Assembly (NCBI RefSeq): GCF_030580865.1
Contig: NZ_JAUQSY010000001.1
Location: 528,319-592,318, forward strand
Length of the DNA: 64,000 nucleotides
Origin: Hymenobacter aranciens
GTDB lineage: Bacteria; Bacteroidota; Bacteroidia; Cytophagales; Hymenobacteraceae
Direction: 5' to 3'
Shown here: piece by piece, positions 11,442 through 19,457 of the stretch
Numbering within the stretch: the stretch's first letter is position 1
Layout: each line of letters starts with the position of its first letter
Translations under genes and position numbers: made by a program
The notes under the pieces: generated by a model
The model's input: the letters and a program-made list of their open reading frames with translations, nothing else
Databases searched by the model: none
Told to the model about the DNA's origin: nothing

Positions 11442-12389
11442 ATGCAAGCCATCTATTTCACCGAATACGGCTCGGCCGACGTGCTGCACTTCGGCCCGCA
11501 GCCTACGCCCGTGCCCAGTGCCGGGCAACTGCTCGTCAAAGTACACGCCAGCAGCGTCAATCCCATCGACTGGAAGCTCCGGCAGGGCGACATGAAGCTG
11601 ATTTCCGGCTGCTGCTTCCCCAGGATTCCCGGCCGCGACCTCGCCGGCACCGTCGCGCAGGTGGGCCCCGGCGTCAGCCAGTTTAAGGTCGGCGACCAGG
11701 TCTTCGGCATGGCCGACGGCAGCCTGGGCGGCGCCAACGCCGAGTACGCCCTGCTCGCGGCCAAAGCCGCCGCCCTCATCCCCGCCAACCTGAGTTTTGA
11801 GCAAGCCGCCGCCGTGCCGCTGGCCGCCCTCACCGCCCTGCAGGCCCTGCGCGACAAGGGTGCCCTCACCGAGGGCGACCGCGTGCTGGTGGTGGGCGCG
11901 GCCGGCGGCGTGGGCACGCTGGCCGTGCAGCTGGCCCGGCTGCTGGGCGCCGGCTACGTGGCCGGCACCGCCAGCCCCGCCAACCTGCCGCTGCTCGACC
12001 GCCTCGGCGTCGACGACGCCATCAACTACAAGGAGCGCGACTTCACCCAGGTGCCCAATCAGTACGACGTCATCTTCGACGCCGTGGCCGGCAGCACCTA
12101 CCTCGCCGCCAAGGATGCCCTGCGCCCCGGCGGCCGCTACGTCACCACCGTGCCCGACCCCAAGGACGTGCTGCTCGGCGGCCTCACCAGCGCCTTCTCC
12201 GACAAGAAGCTCAAAATGCTCATGGCCAAGGACGACGGCGCCGACCTGCACCTCGTCGGCCAGTGGCTGGCCGCCGGAAAGCTCCACCCCGTTATCGACC
12301 GCACCTTCCCGCTGGCCGAGACGGCCGCCGCCCACCGCTACAGCGAGCAAGGCCACGCCGTGGGCAAGATTGTGCTCACGGTGACCTAG
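11442..12389 (+). CDS. NAD(P)-dependent quinone-oxidoreductase-like MDR enzyme, 315 aa
   Basis: A zinc-independent medium-chain dehydrogenase/reductase. The N-terminal GroES-like domain has VKVHASSVNPIDWKLRQG and the PGRDLAGTV signature; the Rossmann motif GAAGGVG is at 152-158. It lacks the Cys/His ligand sets for catalytic or structural zinc. The C-terminal GKLHPVIDRTFPLAETAAAH is typical of quinone reductase and enoyl reductase members. Substrate unknown. A strong intrinsic terminator follows. Confidence 0.9.
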   Translation: MQAIYFTEYGSADVLHFGPQPTPVPSAGQLLVKVHASSVNPIDWKLRQGDMKLISGCCFPRIPGRDLAGTVAQVGPGVSQFKVGDQVFGMADGSLGGANAEYALLAAKAAALIPANLSFEQAAAVPLAALTALQALRDKGALTEGDRVLVVGAAGGVGTLAVQLARLLGAGYVAGTASPANLPLLDRLGVDDAINYKERDFTQVPNQYDVIFDAVAGSTYLAAKDALRPGGRYVTTVPDPKDVLLGGLTSAFSDKKLKMLMAKDDGADLHLVGQWLAAGKLHPVIDRTFPLAETAAAHRYSEQGHAVGKIVLTVT

Positions 12390-12417
12390 TCAGGAGCCAT
12401 TATCCACGCCGTCAACC

Positions 12418-12450
12418 AAAAAGCCGCTCCCGGTAAGGAGCGGCTTTCTT
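12418..12450 (+). terminator. Intrinsic terminator after the MDR gene
   Basis: A perfect 11-bp stem, AAAGCCGCTCC / GGAGCGGCTTT, with a 6-base loop, followed by CTTTAT on the plus strand and preceded by an A-run, 28 bp after the MDR stop codon. Confidence 0.85.
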
Positions 12451-12454
12451 TATG

Positions 12455-12550
12455 GGGCCCGCCGATGGCCGTCGCGCCGGGTCGAATGTTTCCCACCATT
12501 CACTTTTGGCCCCCGTTGGAAGCCCTGGTGCGGCGGCCATCGGCGGGCCC
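12455..12550. repeat. 17-bp inverted repeat downstream of the TlpA-like gene
   Basis: GGGCCCGCCGATGGCCG at 12455-12471 is exactly complementary to 12534-12550, with about 62 bases between. It lies 3' to the TlpA-like gene. It may fold as a long-loop hairpin or be the remnant of a palindromic element. Confidence 0.6.
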
Positions 12551-12583
12551 GGGGGCGGGCAGCCCGGTGGCTGCGCTGGCGCC

Positions 12584-14128
12584 TTACTTCCCCAGCCGCG
12601 CCCGCACCTGCTGCTGCAGCTTCAGGCCGCTGCTGGGGTGCTCGGCGGAGGCTTCCACCAGCGCCCCGGTCTTGTCGAACAGCAGGTAGCGCGGGATGTA
12701 GGGCACGGTGGGCGCCAGGGCATCCTGCACCGCCGGCGAGGCCAGGTAGTGGTAGCCGCGCAGGCGGTTCTTGGCCACGAAGGCGGCCCACTTGTCGCGG
12801 TAGCCGGGCTTGTCGAGGGCCACGTACACAATCTCCACGCCCTCCTTTTGGAGGAAGTCATAAAGCGCCGGCTCGTGCCGGAACTCGGCGATGCACGGCC
12901 CGCACCACGATGCCCACAGGTCCACAAACACCGGCCGGCCGGCAAACTGCTGCTTCACCAGCTCCTCCAGCGTCTTCACCGCTGCCAGCTGCGGCGCCGG
13001 GCCAAAGCGCAGCGCCTTGGCCCCGGCGGCCAGGTGGCCGAAGGTCAGGTTGGCATCGGGGGCCGGGGCGGCGGGGGCCGCGCCGGTGCCGCGTTCGGCC
13101 AGCATAGCCCGCGTCAGCACCGGCACGTAGGGGCTGGTCGGGAACAGGCGCACGTAGTCGGCAAAGGCGCGGGCAAAGTCGTCGCCGCTCATCGCCTTAA
13201 AGCTGAGCGCATACACCAGGAAGTTGCCCACGCCCAGCATCTGCACGTTGGCCGGGGCGTAGTCGTAGGCCCCGATGTCGTCGTTCACGCCGGCAAACTG
13301 CTTCTGGTAGCCCGTCCACAGCAACTGGGCTGGGGCCTTGCCGGGCAGCACCTGCAGCCGCCGCAGCCGCGCCTGGGTGGCGGCGTTGTCGAGGGTGCTG
13401 AAGCGGTAGCGCGCCGCCGTCGGGTCGTAGGTTTTGAACAGCCAGGCCGCCACTTTGCGCGCCTCCGCCTCGGGCAGCTGCCACTGCAGCTCGGCCCGCT
13501 TCACGGGGTTCACGAAGTACGAGAGCAGCGGCGCCGCCGCCCAGAATACCAGCCGCTGCTCCGTCTCGGCGCGCAGGTAGTCGTAGCAGGCTCGCGAAAT
13601 CTGCCTGCGCTCGTACAGGGCCGCCAGCGCCGCCAGGGGTTTCTGCAAGTGCGCCGCCAGCGCCCGCTGCACCGTGGCCGCCTTCGGGGCCGAAGCCAGC
13701 AGCTGCCGCACGGCCGCGCCGTCGGGCGGGCCGCCGTTGAGCAGCTGCTTGCGGGCCAGCAGGTTGTTGGCCGCCGCATTAGTCCCCTCGAAGGTCACGC
13801 TGTCGCCGCGCCCCGTCAGGCTCAGCTGCGCGCCCGGCTCCACGAAGACCATCAGCTGGGGCAGGCACTTGCTTTGCACCGCCACCAGCCCCGTCGGCTG
13901 CGTGCGCAGGGCGTAGCTGAAGCGCCCGCCCCGCACCAGCGCCTCGTTGGGCCCGTCCGAGTAATAGTAGTTGAGGTAGCCGTCCGGCACCGGCTCCATC
14001 ACGTTCACCGTGCTCGAATCGGGGCAGTTGGCCAGCTGGCCGCTCAAGGTAATGGCCGCCGATTGGGCACGCAGCCAGCCGGGAGCCGCGGCCAGCGCCG
14101 CTCCGAGCAATAGGGTCCGAAATGTCAT
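12584..14128 (-). CDS. TlpA-like thioredoxin-fold protein with DUF4369-like N-terminus, 514 aa
   Basis: The start at 14128 gives the signal peptide MTFRTLLLGAALAAAPGWLRAQ. An N-terminal beta-sandwich of the DUF4369 kind (ITLSGQLANCPDSSTV) and a helical middle region precede a thioredoxin-like domain in the last 150 residues, with the redox motif WASWCGPC and a later cis-Pro region (VPYIPRYLLFD). Proteins of this architecture are periplasmic thiol-disulfide reductants in Bacteroidota. It lies 126 bp downstream of the BlaR1-like gene on the same strand, so it may belong to that regulon and be the output of the sensor. Confidence 0.85.
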   Translation of the reverse strand: MTFRTLLLGAALAAAPGWLRAQSAAITLSGQLANCPDSSTVNVMEPVPDGYLNYYYSDGPNEALVRGGRFSYALRTQPTGLVAVQSKCLPQLMVFVEPGAQLSLTGRGDSVTFEGTNAAANNLLARKQLLNGGPPDGAAVRQLLASAPKAATVQRALAAHLQKPLAALAALYERRQISRACYDYLRAETEQRLVFWAAAPLLSYFVNPVKRAELQWQLPEAEARKVAAWLFKTYDPTAARYRFSTLDNAATQARLRRLQVLPGKAPAQLLWTGYQKQFAGVNDDIGAYDYAPANVQMLGVGNFLVYALSFKAMSGDDFARAFADYVRLFPTSPYVPVLTRAMLAERGTGAAPAAPAPDANLTFGHLAAGAKALRFGPAPQLAAVKTLEELVKQQFAGRPVFVDLWASWCGPCIAEFRHEPALYDFLQKEGVEIVYVALDKPGYRDKWAAFVAKNRLRGYHYLASPAVQDALAPTVPYIPRYLLFDKTGALVEASAEHPSSGLKLQQQVRARLGK

Positions 14129-14254
14129 AAAGGAAGTAGCGCGGCGGGCCAGCGCGGCACCGCGCGGCCGTGCCAACCAGCAACAGGTTTTGATTACGGA
14201 GCCGCATCGGGGGCCGGCAGCGACCACCGCCGCCGGCCCCCGGCAGCTACAGGG

Positions 14255-15730
14255 CTAGCAGCCCTCCTTGGCTTGCGTGGCCCCGGCCACCCAGTCCACT
14301 TGGTAGAGGAAAGTCCGCATCGACTGCCCGAATTCGTTGTACATCGGCGCCGTGGTCGGCTGCGTGCTCGACCAGCCCTTCAAGGGCTTCACCTCAGTGC
14401 CCTGCTCATCGAAGTAGATGTAGCTCGGGCGGCGTCCCTCGGCCAGCTGCACCTTATATACCGTCTTGCCCGTGCTGGGGTAGGAGAGCTTCGTGACGCC
14501 GATAATGCGCGAGTTGGGGAATTTTTTGGTGATGGTGGCCAGAGCCTTCGGCACCAGCGCACTTATCTCAGCCGGGCTCTCGGTGCCGGGCACGGTGGGC
14601 ACCACCTTCTCAATTTTGGCGTTGAAGGCCAGCACGTCGGGCGCGTTTTTGTTGTTCTTGGTCGTCACGATGACCACCCCATCGGCCGCCGCCGCGCCAA
14701 ACAGCTTCTGGGCCGCCTCGCCCTTCAGCACGTTCATGCTTTCGATTTCCTCGGGCTTGATTTTGTCGCTCCAGTCGGCGCCGCTCAGCTTGCCGTCGAT
14801 GTAGTACAGCGGCGGGCGGCCGGTGGCCGTCACGATGGGCGCCGGCTTCTGCGCCTGCACGGCGCCAAAGCCCAGGGCCATGGCCGCCACCAGTGGCACG
14901 GCCAACAAGTAGCGCACCGAGTGCGCGGTGGGGGAGGAGGGGGTGTTCATCATGGCGATGCGGTTTTTGAGGGTTAAAAGGGTAAAAGGTGAAACAAGGG
15001 TGGGGTTGGCCGCGCCCGAGCTCAGGCGCAGCAAGCTGTACTGGTAGGCGCGGCGGTCCAGCCCCGTTTGCAGGGCGTGGTGGTCGGCCAGGTATTCGAG
15101 GTTGTCGAGCACGGCGCGGCGCAGCAACCAGGCCGCCGGGTTGCACCAGGCCAGGGCGCGCACCAGCTCCACGGCCAGCACGTCCAGGGTATGCCACTGG
15201 CGCACATGCACCTGCTCGTGGCGCAGCACCGCCGCCAGCTCGCCGGCCGGGTGCCGCGCCGGGTTCACGTAGATGTCCGCCCCGAAGGAAAACGGCCCTG
15301 CCTCGCCTTCCAGCCGCCGGAAGGCCACGCCCTCGGCCACCGCCGGCCGCGACTGCCGCCGCAGCCGCGCCACGGCCAGCAGCTGGGCCAGCAGGCGCGT
15401 CAGCAGCACCGCTCCGCCCAGGCCGTACAGCGCCAGCCCCAGCGCCGGCCAGTCGATGGCCGCTGCGGGCGCGGCGCCCGCCGCCACCGGTGGCCCCGCC
15501 GCGGCGTCTACTGGCACCCAGGCCACCACCGCCGCCGGTAGCGGCGTGGCATCGGTCCACCAGGCCGGCACCGGCAGCACCGGCCCCAGCGCCGCAAAGC
15601 CCAAGGCCAGCAGCAGATACGCCCGGTTGAGCCCGAAGAACGTCAGCCGCCGCAGCAGCCCGTAGTACACCGCCGCCAGCAGCAGCAGCCCGGCATTCAC
15701 CTTCAGCAGATAGAGGAGGAGCGCGCTCAT
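14255..15730 (-). CDS. BlaR1-like M56 metallopeptidase with TonB-plug-like C-terminus, 491 aa
   Basis: An inner-membrane sensor protease. About four hydrophobic segments lie in residues 1-120 and around 285. The zinc motif HEQVH is at 171-175 with a downstream Glu near 212 (NLEYLADHH), as in BlaR1/MecR1. Instead of a penicillin-binding domain, the C-terminal half has a receptor-plug-like stretch: LYYIDGKLSG, EIESMNVLKGEAAQKLFG, GVVIVTTKN. This fusion is frequent in Bacteroidota, and the signal sensed is unknown. It starts 3 bp after the BlaI-like gene, so the two form an operon: the protease is expected to cleave the repressor. Confidence 0.9.
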   Translation of the reverse strand: MSALLLYLLKVNAGLLLLAAVYYGLLRRLTFFGLNRAYLLLALGFAALGPVLPVPAWWTDATPLPAAVVAWVPVDAAAGPPVAAGAAPAAAIDWPALGLALYGLGGAVLLTRLLAQLLAVARLRRQSRPAVAEGVAFRRLEGEAGPFSFGADIYVNPARHPAGELAAVLRHEQVHVRQWHTLDVLAVELVRALAWCNPAAWLLRRAVLDNLEYLADHHALQTGLDRRAYQYSLLRLSSGAANPTLVSPFTLLTLKNRIAMMNTPSSPTAHSVRYLLAVPLVAAMALGFGAVQAQKPAPIVTATGRPPLYYIDGKLSGADWSDKIKPEEIESMNVLKGEAAQKLFGAAAADGVVIVTTKNNKNAPDVLAFNAKIEKVVPTVPGTESPAEISALVPKALATITKKFPNSRIIGVTKLSYPSTGKTVYKVQLAEGRRPSYIYFDEQGTEVKPLKGWSSTQPTTAPMYNEFGQSMRTFLYQVDWVAGATQAKEGC

Positions 15731-15733
15731 GGC

Positions 15734-16099
15734 TTAGTCAGGCTTTTGATTTTCAATCATGTCGATGATGTCCTGCAAGTCCTTCGCGCTTATCTTCTGG
15801 TCTTTGGCGAAGAACGACACCAGCTCCTTGTAAGAGTTCTGGAAGTGCTGATTGACCAGCGTGCCCAGCGAGCGGCGCTGGTAGTCCTCGGCCGCCACCA
15901 GTGGCACGAAGCGGTACGAATTGCCCAGCTTCTCGGCGCGCAGGTAGCCCTTGCGCTCCAGGTTGCGGATGGTGGAGGCCAGCGTGGTATAAGGCGGCCG
16001 CGGCTCGGCCAGCTGGTCGAGCACGTCCTTCACGAAGCCGCCATTCATGGTCCATAGCGCGTGCATCGCGTCTTCTTCGGGTTGCGTCAGGCGTTCCAT
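15734..16099 (-). CDS. BlaI/MecI/CopY-family repressor, 121 aa
   Basis: A winged-helix repressor of the usual length. The N-terminus MERLTQPEEDAMHALW and the segment TLASTIRNLERKGYLRAEKLG match the recognition helix and wing, and the C-terminal helices form the dimer domain with the usual proteolysis-sensitive region. It is the first gene of the blaI-blaR1-tlpA-like operon. A perfect dyad 22 bp upstream of the ATG is the likely operator, implying autoregulation released by BlaR1-type cleavage. Confidence 0.92.
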   Translation of the reverse strand: MERLTQPEEDAMHALWTMNGGFVKDVLDQLAEPRPPYTTLASTIRNLERKGYLRAEKLGNSYRFVPLVAAEDYQRRSLGTLVNQHFQNSYKELVSFFAKDQKISAKDLQDIIDMIENQKPD

Positions 16100-16120
16100 T
16101 GAGGTGAGCTATACGATTGT

Positions 16121-16136
16121 TTCGTAAATCTACGAA
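16121..16136. promoter_or_regulatory. Putative BlaI-type operator
   Basis: TTCGTAAATCTACGAA is a perfect 6-4-6 dyad 22 bp upstream of the BlaI-like ATG. A further half-site, TTCGTA, follows at 16140-16145. Short dyads in this position are what BlaI/MecI-family repressors bind, though the classical TACAnnTGTA core is replaced by CGTA/TACG. Confidence 0.65.
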
Positions 16137-16188
16137 GGTTTCGTAATGATGGTGCCGTCGGGCGGGGAAAAAATTTTGCGGGAAAAGC

Positions 16189-16223
16189 AAAAAGGCCGTT
16201 CCCACGCGGGAAACGGCCTTTTC
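16189..16223 (-). terminator. Intrinsic terminator of the MFS gene
   Basis: AAAGGCCGTT pairs with AACGGCCTTT, extended by CCC/GGG, with T-runs on both sides. It lies about 50 bp downstream of the minus-strand MFS gene and also separates it from the blaI promoter. Confidence 0.8.
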
Positions 16224-16273
16224 GTCCTGAAAAAAATGTTGTCGCAAGCGCCGGGCGTTGGCCCGCATAGTTC

Positions 16274-17611
16274 TTAATGCCCCAGCGGCACCTCGCCCTC
16301 GGCCAGCGCCGGCCGGGCCGCCAGCTCCTGCGGCGGGTGCTTGCGCAGGGCCCGCACCGCCAGCGCCACGCTGGTCAGCGTGAGGGCCGCGCCCAATAAG
16401 TAAGGCGCCCCCGGCAGTTGCACCGGCGCCTTGGGCCCGGTGAAGAAGGCAAACAAGCTGGTCATCATCAGCGGCCCGATAACGCCGGTGGCGCTGATGA
16501 GGCTGGTCAGCGCCCCCTGCAGCTCGCCCTGCTCGTTGGCCGGCACCTGGCCCGACACGGTGCTTTGCAGCGCCGGCCCCGCCAGCCCGCCCAGGCAGTA
16601 GGGGATGGTAAAGGCGAACATCATCCAGCCCTTGGTGGCCGCCGCAAACAGCACGAAGCCCACCGCGTAGCACAGCAAGCCAATAATAATGGAGCGCTGC
16701 ACCCCCAGCTTCGGAATGGCAATGCGCACCAGCCCGCCCTGCACGATGGCCGTGCACAAGCCGATGACAGCCAGCGACCAGCCAATCAAATCTTCCGTCC
16801 AGTTGAATTTCAGTATCGTGTAGAACGTCCACACCGACTGCGTGGCCGAGCCCGCCAGGTACAGCAGTATCAGCGACACCACCAGCCCCAGAATGCTCGG
16901 GTAGCGCCCCAGCTGCAGCAGCGTGCCCACCGGGTTGGCCCGCTTCCACTCGAAGGCCCGGCGCCGCTCCGGCGTCAGGCTCTCGGGCAGGATAAACGCG
17001 CCGTAGAGGAAGTTCAGCAGGCTCATCGTGGCCGCCACCGCAAAGGGCAGCCGCGGGCCCAGCCCGGCCATCGAAGTCCACAAATCCTGGCTGACCAGCC
17101 AGCCCAACCAGCCCGGTACGTGCGGGTTGAGGTGCGCAAACTGCCCGCCAATCACCGGCCCGATGATGAAGCCCACGCCAAAGGCCGCGCCCACCATGCC
17201 GAAGTTCTGCGCCCGATTTTCGGGCGTGCTGATGTCAGCAATGTAGGCCGTGGCGGTGGTGAAGCTGGCCCCGGCAATGCCCGCAATGACCCGCCCCACA
17301 AACAGCCAGGCAATGGTGGGCGCAAACACCAGGAAGATGTAGTCGAGCCCCAGCCCCAGCAGCGAGGCCAGCAGCACCGGCCGCCGCCCCCACTTATCGC
17401 TAAGCCCGCCAATGAGCGGCGCAAAGCAAAACTGCATAATGGCGTAGGTAAACGACAGCCAGCCCGCGTATTGCGAGGCCCGGCTGATGCCTTCGCCCGT
17501 CAGCTGCTCGATGAGCTTGGGCAGCACCGGAATGATGATGCCCAGCCCAATTACATCGATGAGGATGGTAATGAAAATGAAGCCGAGGGCGGCCGAGCGT
17601 TTGTCAGACAT
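16274..17611 (-). CDS. MFS drug-exporter-like transporter (TetA/TCR type), 445 aa
   Basis: Twelve predicted membrane segments over 445 residues. Motif [15 protein letters not shown], is in the loop between segments 2 and 3, and the segment-5 motif GPVIGGQF is visible. The N-terminus [21 protein letters not shown] is the signature opening of the TetA/multidrug proton-antiporter group. Export of tetracycline or another compound is possible but not provable; many such genes in Bacteroidota are not resistance determinants. The promoter region has a perfect 17-bp palindrome that overlaps the likely -7 element. Confidence 0.88.
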   Translation of the reverse strand: MSDKRSAALGFIFITILIDVIGLGIIIPVLPKLIEQLTGEGISRASQYAGWLSFTYAIMQFCFAPLIGGLSDKWGRRPVLLASLLGLGLDYIFLVFAPTIAWLFVGRVIAGIAGASFTTATAYIADISTPENRAQNFGMVGAAFGVGFIIGPVIGGQFAHLNPHVPGWLGWLVSQDLWTSMAGLGPRLPFAVAATMSLLNFLYGAFILPESLTPERRRAFEWKRANPVGTLLQLGRYPSILGLVVSLILLYLAGSATQSVWTFYTILKFNWTEDLIGWSLAVIGLCTAIVQGGLVRIAIPKLGVQRSIIIGLLCYAVGFVLFAAATKGWMMFAFTIPYCLGGLAGPALQSTVSGQVPANEQGELQGALTSLISATGVIGPLMMTSLFAFFTGPKAPVQLPGAPYLLGAALTLTSVALAVRALRKHPPQELAARPALAEGEVPLGH

Positions 17612-17626
17612 AGCAGCGTAAATAGA

Positions 17627-17643
17627 TTAGCAAAGTTTGCTAA
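17627..17643. promoter_or_regulatory. 17-bp perfect palindrome, putative operator
   Basis: TTAGCAAAGTTTGCTAA is a perfect palindrome around a central base, 16 bp upstream of the MFS start codon. On the minus strand it contains AAACTTTG, one base off TAnnTTTG, so a bound regulator would cover the -7 element. No regulator gene is adjacent. Confidence 0.6.
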
Positions 17644-17694
17644 AAAAACTGGCTTGGCGAAGCTTTTTCTATAGCTATTGCGCGGGGCTCGCCC

Positions 17695-17702
17695 TATATT
17701 TG
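17695..17702 (+). promoter_or_regulatory. -7 promoter element of the VOC gene
   Basis: TATATTTG matches TAnnTTTG exactly, 38 bp upstream of the ATG at 17741. A TTG lies 14 bp upstream of it, shorter than the usual 17-23 bp spacing. Confidence 0.55.
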
Positions 17703-17740
17703 TGCCGGGCCCGCCGGGGCTTATTGTTCTTTTTTGTAAT

Positions 17741-18103
17741 ATGTTTCAAGGACTTCGCACCGTCATCTACACCGCTCCGGCTTTGGCCGAAGCAACCGCC
17801 TGGTACACCAAGGTCTTAGGGCAGCCGCCCTATTTCGAAGAGCCGTTCTACGTGGGCTTCAACGTGGGCGGCTACGAACTGGGCCTCGACCCCAAAGCCG
17901 TGGCCACCGGCCCCGGTGGCGCCTGCGTGTACTGGGGCGTAGACGATGCCGACGAAGCTTACGACCGCCTGATAGTGCTGGGCGCCGAGGCCAACGACGC
18001 TGTGGAAGACGTAGGCGGTGGCATCCGCGTCGGCACCGTGCTCGACCCATTCGGCAACGTGCTGGGGATTATCGAGAATCCGCACTTTAAACTGCCGCAG
18101 TAA
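17741..18103 (+). CDS. VOC-fold (glyoxalase/dioxygenase superfamily) protein, 120 aa
   Basis: A two-module beta-alpha-beta-beta-beta protein: TVIYTAPALAEATAWYTKVL is the usual first module, and the end, GTVLDPFGNVLGIIENP, is the canonical closing motif with a metal-ligand-type Glu. Members include glyoxalase I, fosfomycin-resistance enzymes and dioxygenases; the substrate is not predictable. The stop codon TAA forms the first bases of a 99-bp palindrome. Confidence 0.85.
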   Translation: MFQGLRTVIYTAPALAEATAWYTKVLGQPPYFEEPFYVGFNVGGYELGLDPKAVATGPGGACVYWGVDDADEAYDRLIVLGAEANDAVEDVGGGIRVGTVLDPFGNVLGIIENPHFKLPQ

Positions 18104-18199
18104 CGCGAAACTCTGGTTCCGCGACGAGCGCAGCGAGTTCTTACGTTTGCTAACGCTTGGAACTCACTGCGCTCGTCGCGGAACCAGAGTTTCGCGTTA
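18101..18199. repeat. 99-bp near-perfect palindrome (family D)
   Basis: The arms start TAACGCGAAACTCTGGTTCC and are exactly mirrored at the right end, pairing over about 40 bases with very few mismatches around a loop near 18140-18160. The left arm begins with the stop codon of the VOC gene and the right arm ends 11 bp before the acyltransferase ATG, so the palindrome fills the whole gap between two same-strand genes. Confidence 0.9.
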
Positions 18200-18210
18200 C
18201 ATTGTCCTAC

Positions 18211-19269
18211 ATGGCCAACCCCGCTACTCCCCTCGCTTACCAGCCGGCCCTGAACGGCTTGCGGGCAGTAGCAGTGAGCATCGTGCTGGTGCAGCACTGG
18301 TTGCAGCCGGCCTTCCCGCTGGGCGAGCTGGGCCCCAGTTTGTTTTTCGTGCTCAGCGGCTACCTGGTGTCAGGAATCATCTGGCAGTACGGGGCTTACG
18401 TGGGTGCACCGGGCGGGTGGTGGCCGCGGGTTCGCAGCTTTTATCTGCGCTGGGGGCTGCGCATTGTGCCGGCGTACTACCTGGCGCTGCTGGGCTGCGC
18501 GCTGCTGCCGCTGGCTATGGTGCAGGAGCACCCCGGCTGGTTTCTGCTGCCCGGGGCTAACATGCTGATGTACCGGCTACGCGGCTGGGGCGACGGCGTC
18601 GGCCACTTCTGGACCATCGCCGTCGAAATGCAGTTTTACCTGCTCTGGCCCGTGGTGCTGGGCCTGCTGGACCGCCGGCTGAAGATGTTCTTGGGCTTGG
18701 TGGCGGCCAGCTGGCTGTTCCGGCTGCTCTGGTCCGCCGGTGTCAGGGCCGACATGGTGCATCTGCTGCTGCCGGCTTCGCTCGATTTATTTGCGCTGGG
18801 GGCCGTGCTGCGGCTCAATCCGTCGTGGCTGGCGCCGCTGGCCCGGGGACGCTACGTGGGCCTAGCCTGGCTGGGTTGGGTGGCGTTACGACTGTTGTAC
18901 ACTGGGCCCGCCTGGGCCACCCCGCAGGCAATCTGGCTGGCCGGGACTGATTTTCTAACCATCGGCTGGCTGCTGCGGGCACCGGCGGCCAGCCGGCGGC
19001 TGGGCCTCGGCTACCCGGTAGCGCAGTGGCTGGGCGACCACAGCTACGGCATGTATCTCTACCACTTGCCGCTGCTGGTGCTGTGGCAGCGGGTGGTGTA
19101 TCATTTTATTCCTGAGCCTGCTGGCCGGGCGGCGTGGATGAGTCCGTTGCCGGTGCTGCTCATTCTGTTGCCGGTGCTGCTACTGCTTAGCGCGGCTTCC
19201 TGGCGCTTTATCGAAGCACCGATTAACCGGGCCAAGAGGTGGTTCCGCTACCCGGATTTGCCTAACTAA
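18211..19269 (+). CDS. Acyltransferase family 3 membrane protein, 352 aa
   Basis: About ten membrane segments. The N-terminal motif YQPALNGLRAVAVSIVLVQH contains the conserved Arg and His of the OafA/NodX acyltransferase 3 family, and FFVLSGYLVS and the later WTIAVEMQFYLLWP are also family hallmarks. Such enzymes O-acylate surface sugars such as O-antigen, capsule or peptidoglycan; the target is unknown. The start at 18211 is chosen because the upstream codons lie in the palindrome. The last codons fall inside another palindrome (19267-19457). Confidence 0.9.
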   Translation: MANPATPLAYQPALNGLRAVAVSIVLVQHWLQPAFPLGELGPSLFFVLSGYLVSGIIWQYGAYVGAPGGWWPRVRSFYLRWGLRIVPAYYLALLGCALLPLAMVQEHPGWFLLPGANMLMYRLRGWGDGVGHFWTIAVEMQFYLLWPVVLGLLDRRLKMFLGLVAASWLFRLLWSAGVRADMVHLLLPASLDLFALGAVLRLNPSWLAPLARGRYVGLAWLGWVALRLLYTGPAWATPQAIWLAGTDFLTIGWLLRAPAASRRLGLGYPVAQWLGDHSYGMYLYHLPLLVLWQRVVYHFIPEPAGRAAWMSPLPVLLILLPVLLLLSAASWRFIEAPINRAKRWFRYPDLPN

Positions 19270-19457
19270 CTCACGTTGCGGGCTAGCCGCAAAGCGGCGG
19301 CACGTTGGTAGCTAGCGCCATTAGCTGACGTAACCAGAGCCGCAAAGCGGCGGCACTTTTTCAGCGTGGGTGCCGCCGCTTTGCGGCTCTGGTTGCTAAA
19401 ACCGGTTTAAAACTACCAACGTGCCGCCGCTTTGCGGCTAGCCCGCAACGTGAGTTA
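19267..19457. repeat. Palindromic element family A, copy 3
   Basis: Same nested design as at 3944, with longer outer arms that begin TAACTCACGTTGCGGGCTAG. It contains the stop codons of both convergent neighbours, the acyltransferase (+) at its left edge and the cation diffusion facilitator (-) at its right edge. Mini-hairpin loops are AAA/TTT throughout. Confidence 0.9.

Noticed and set aside
12452..14113. 553-codon plus-strand frame
   Set aside because: Shadow of the TlpA-like gene; His/Gln/Arg-rich with no domain.
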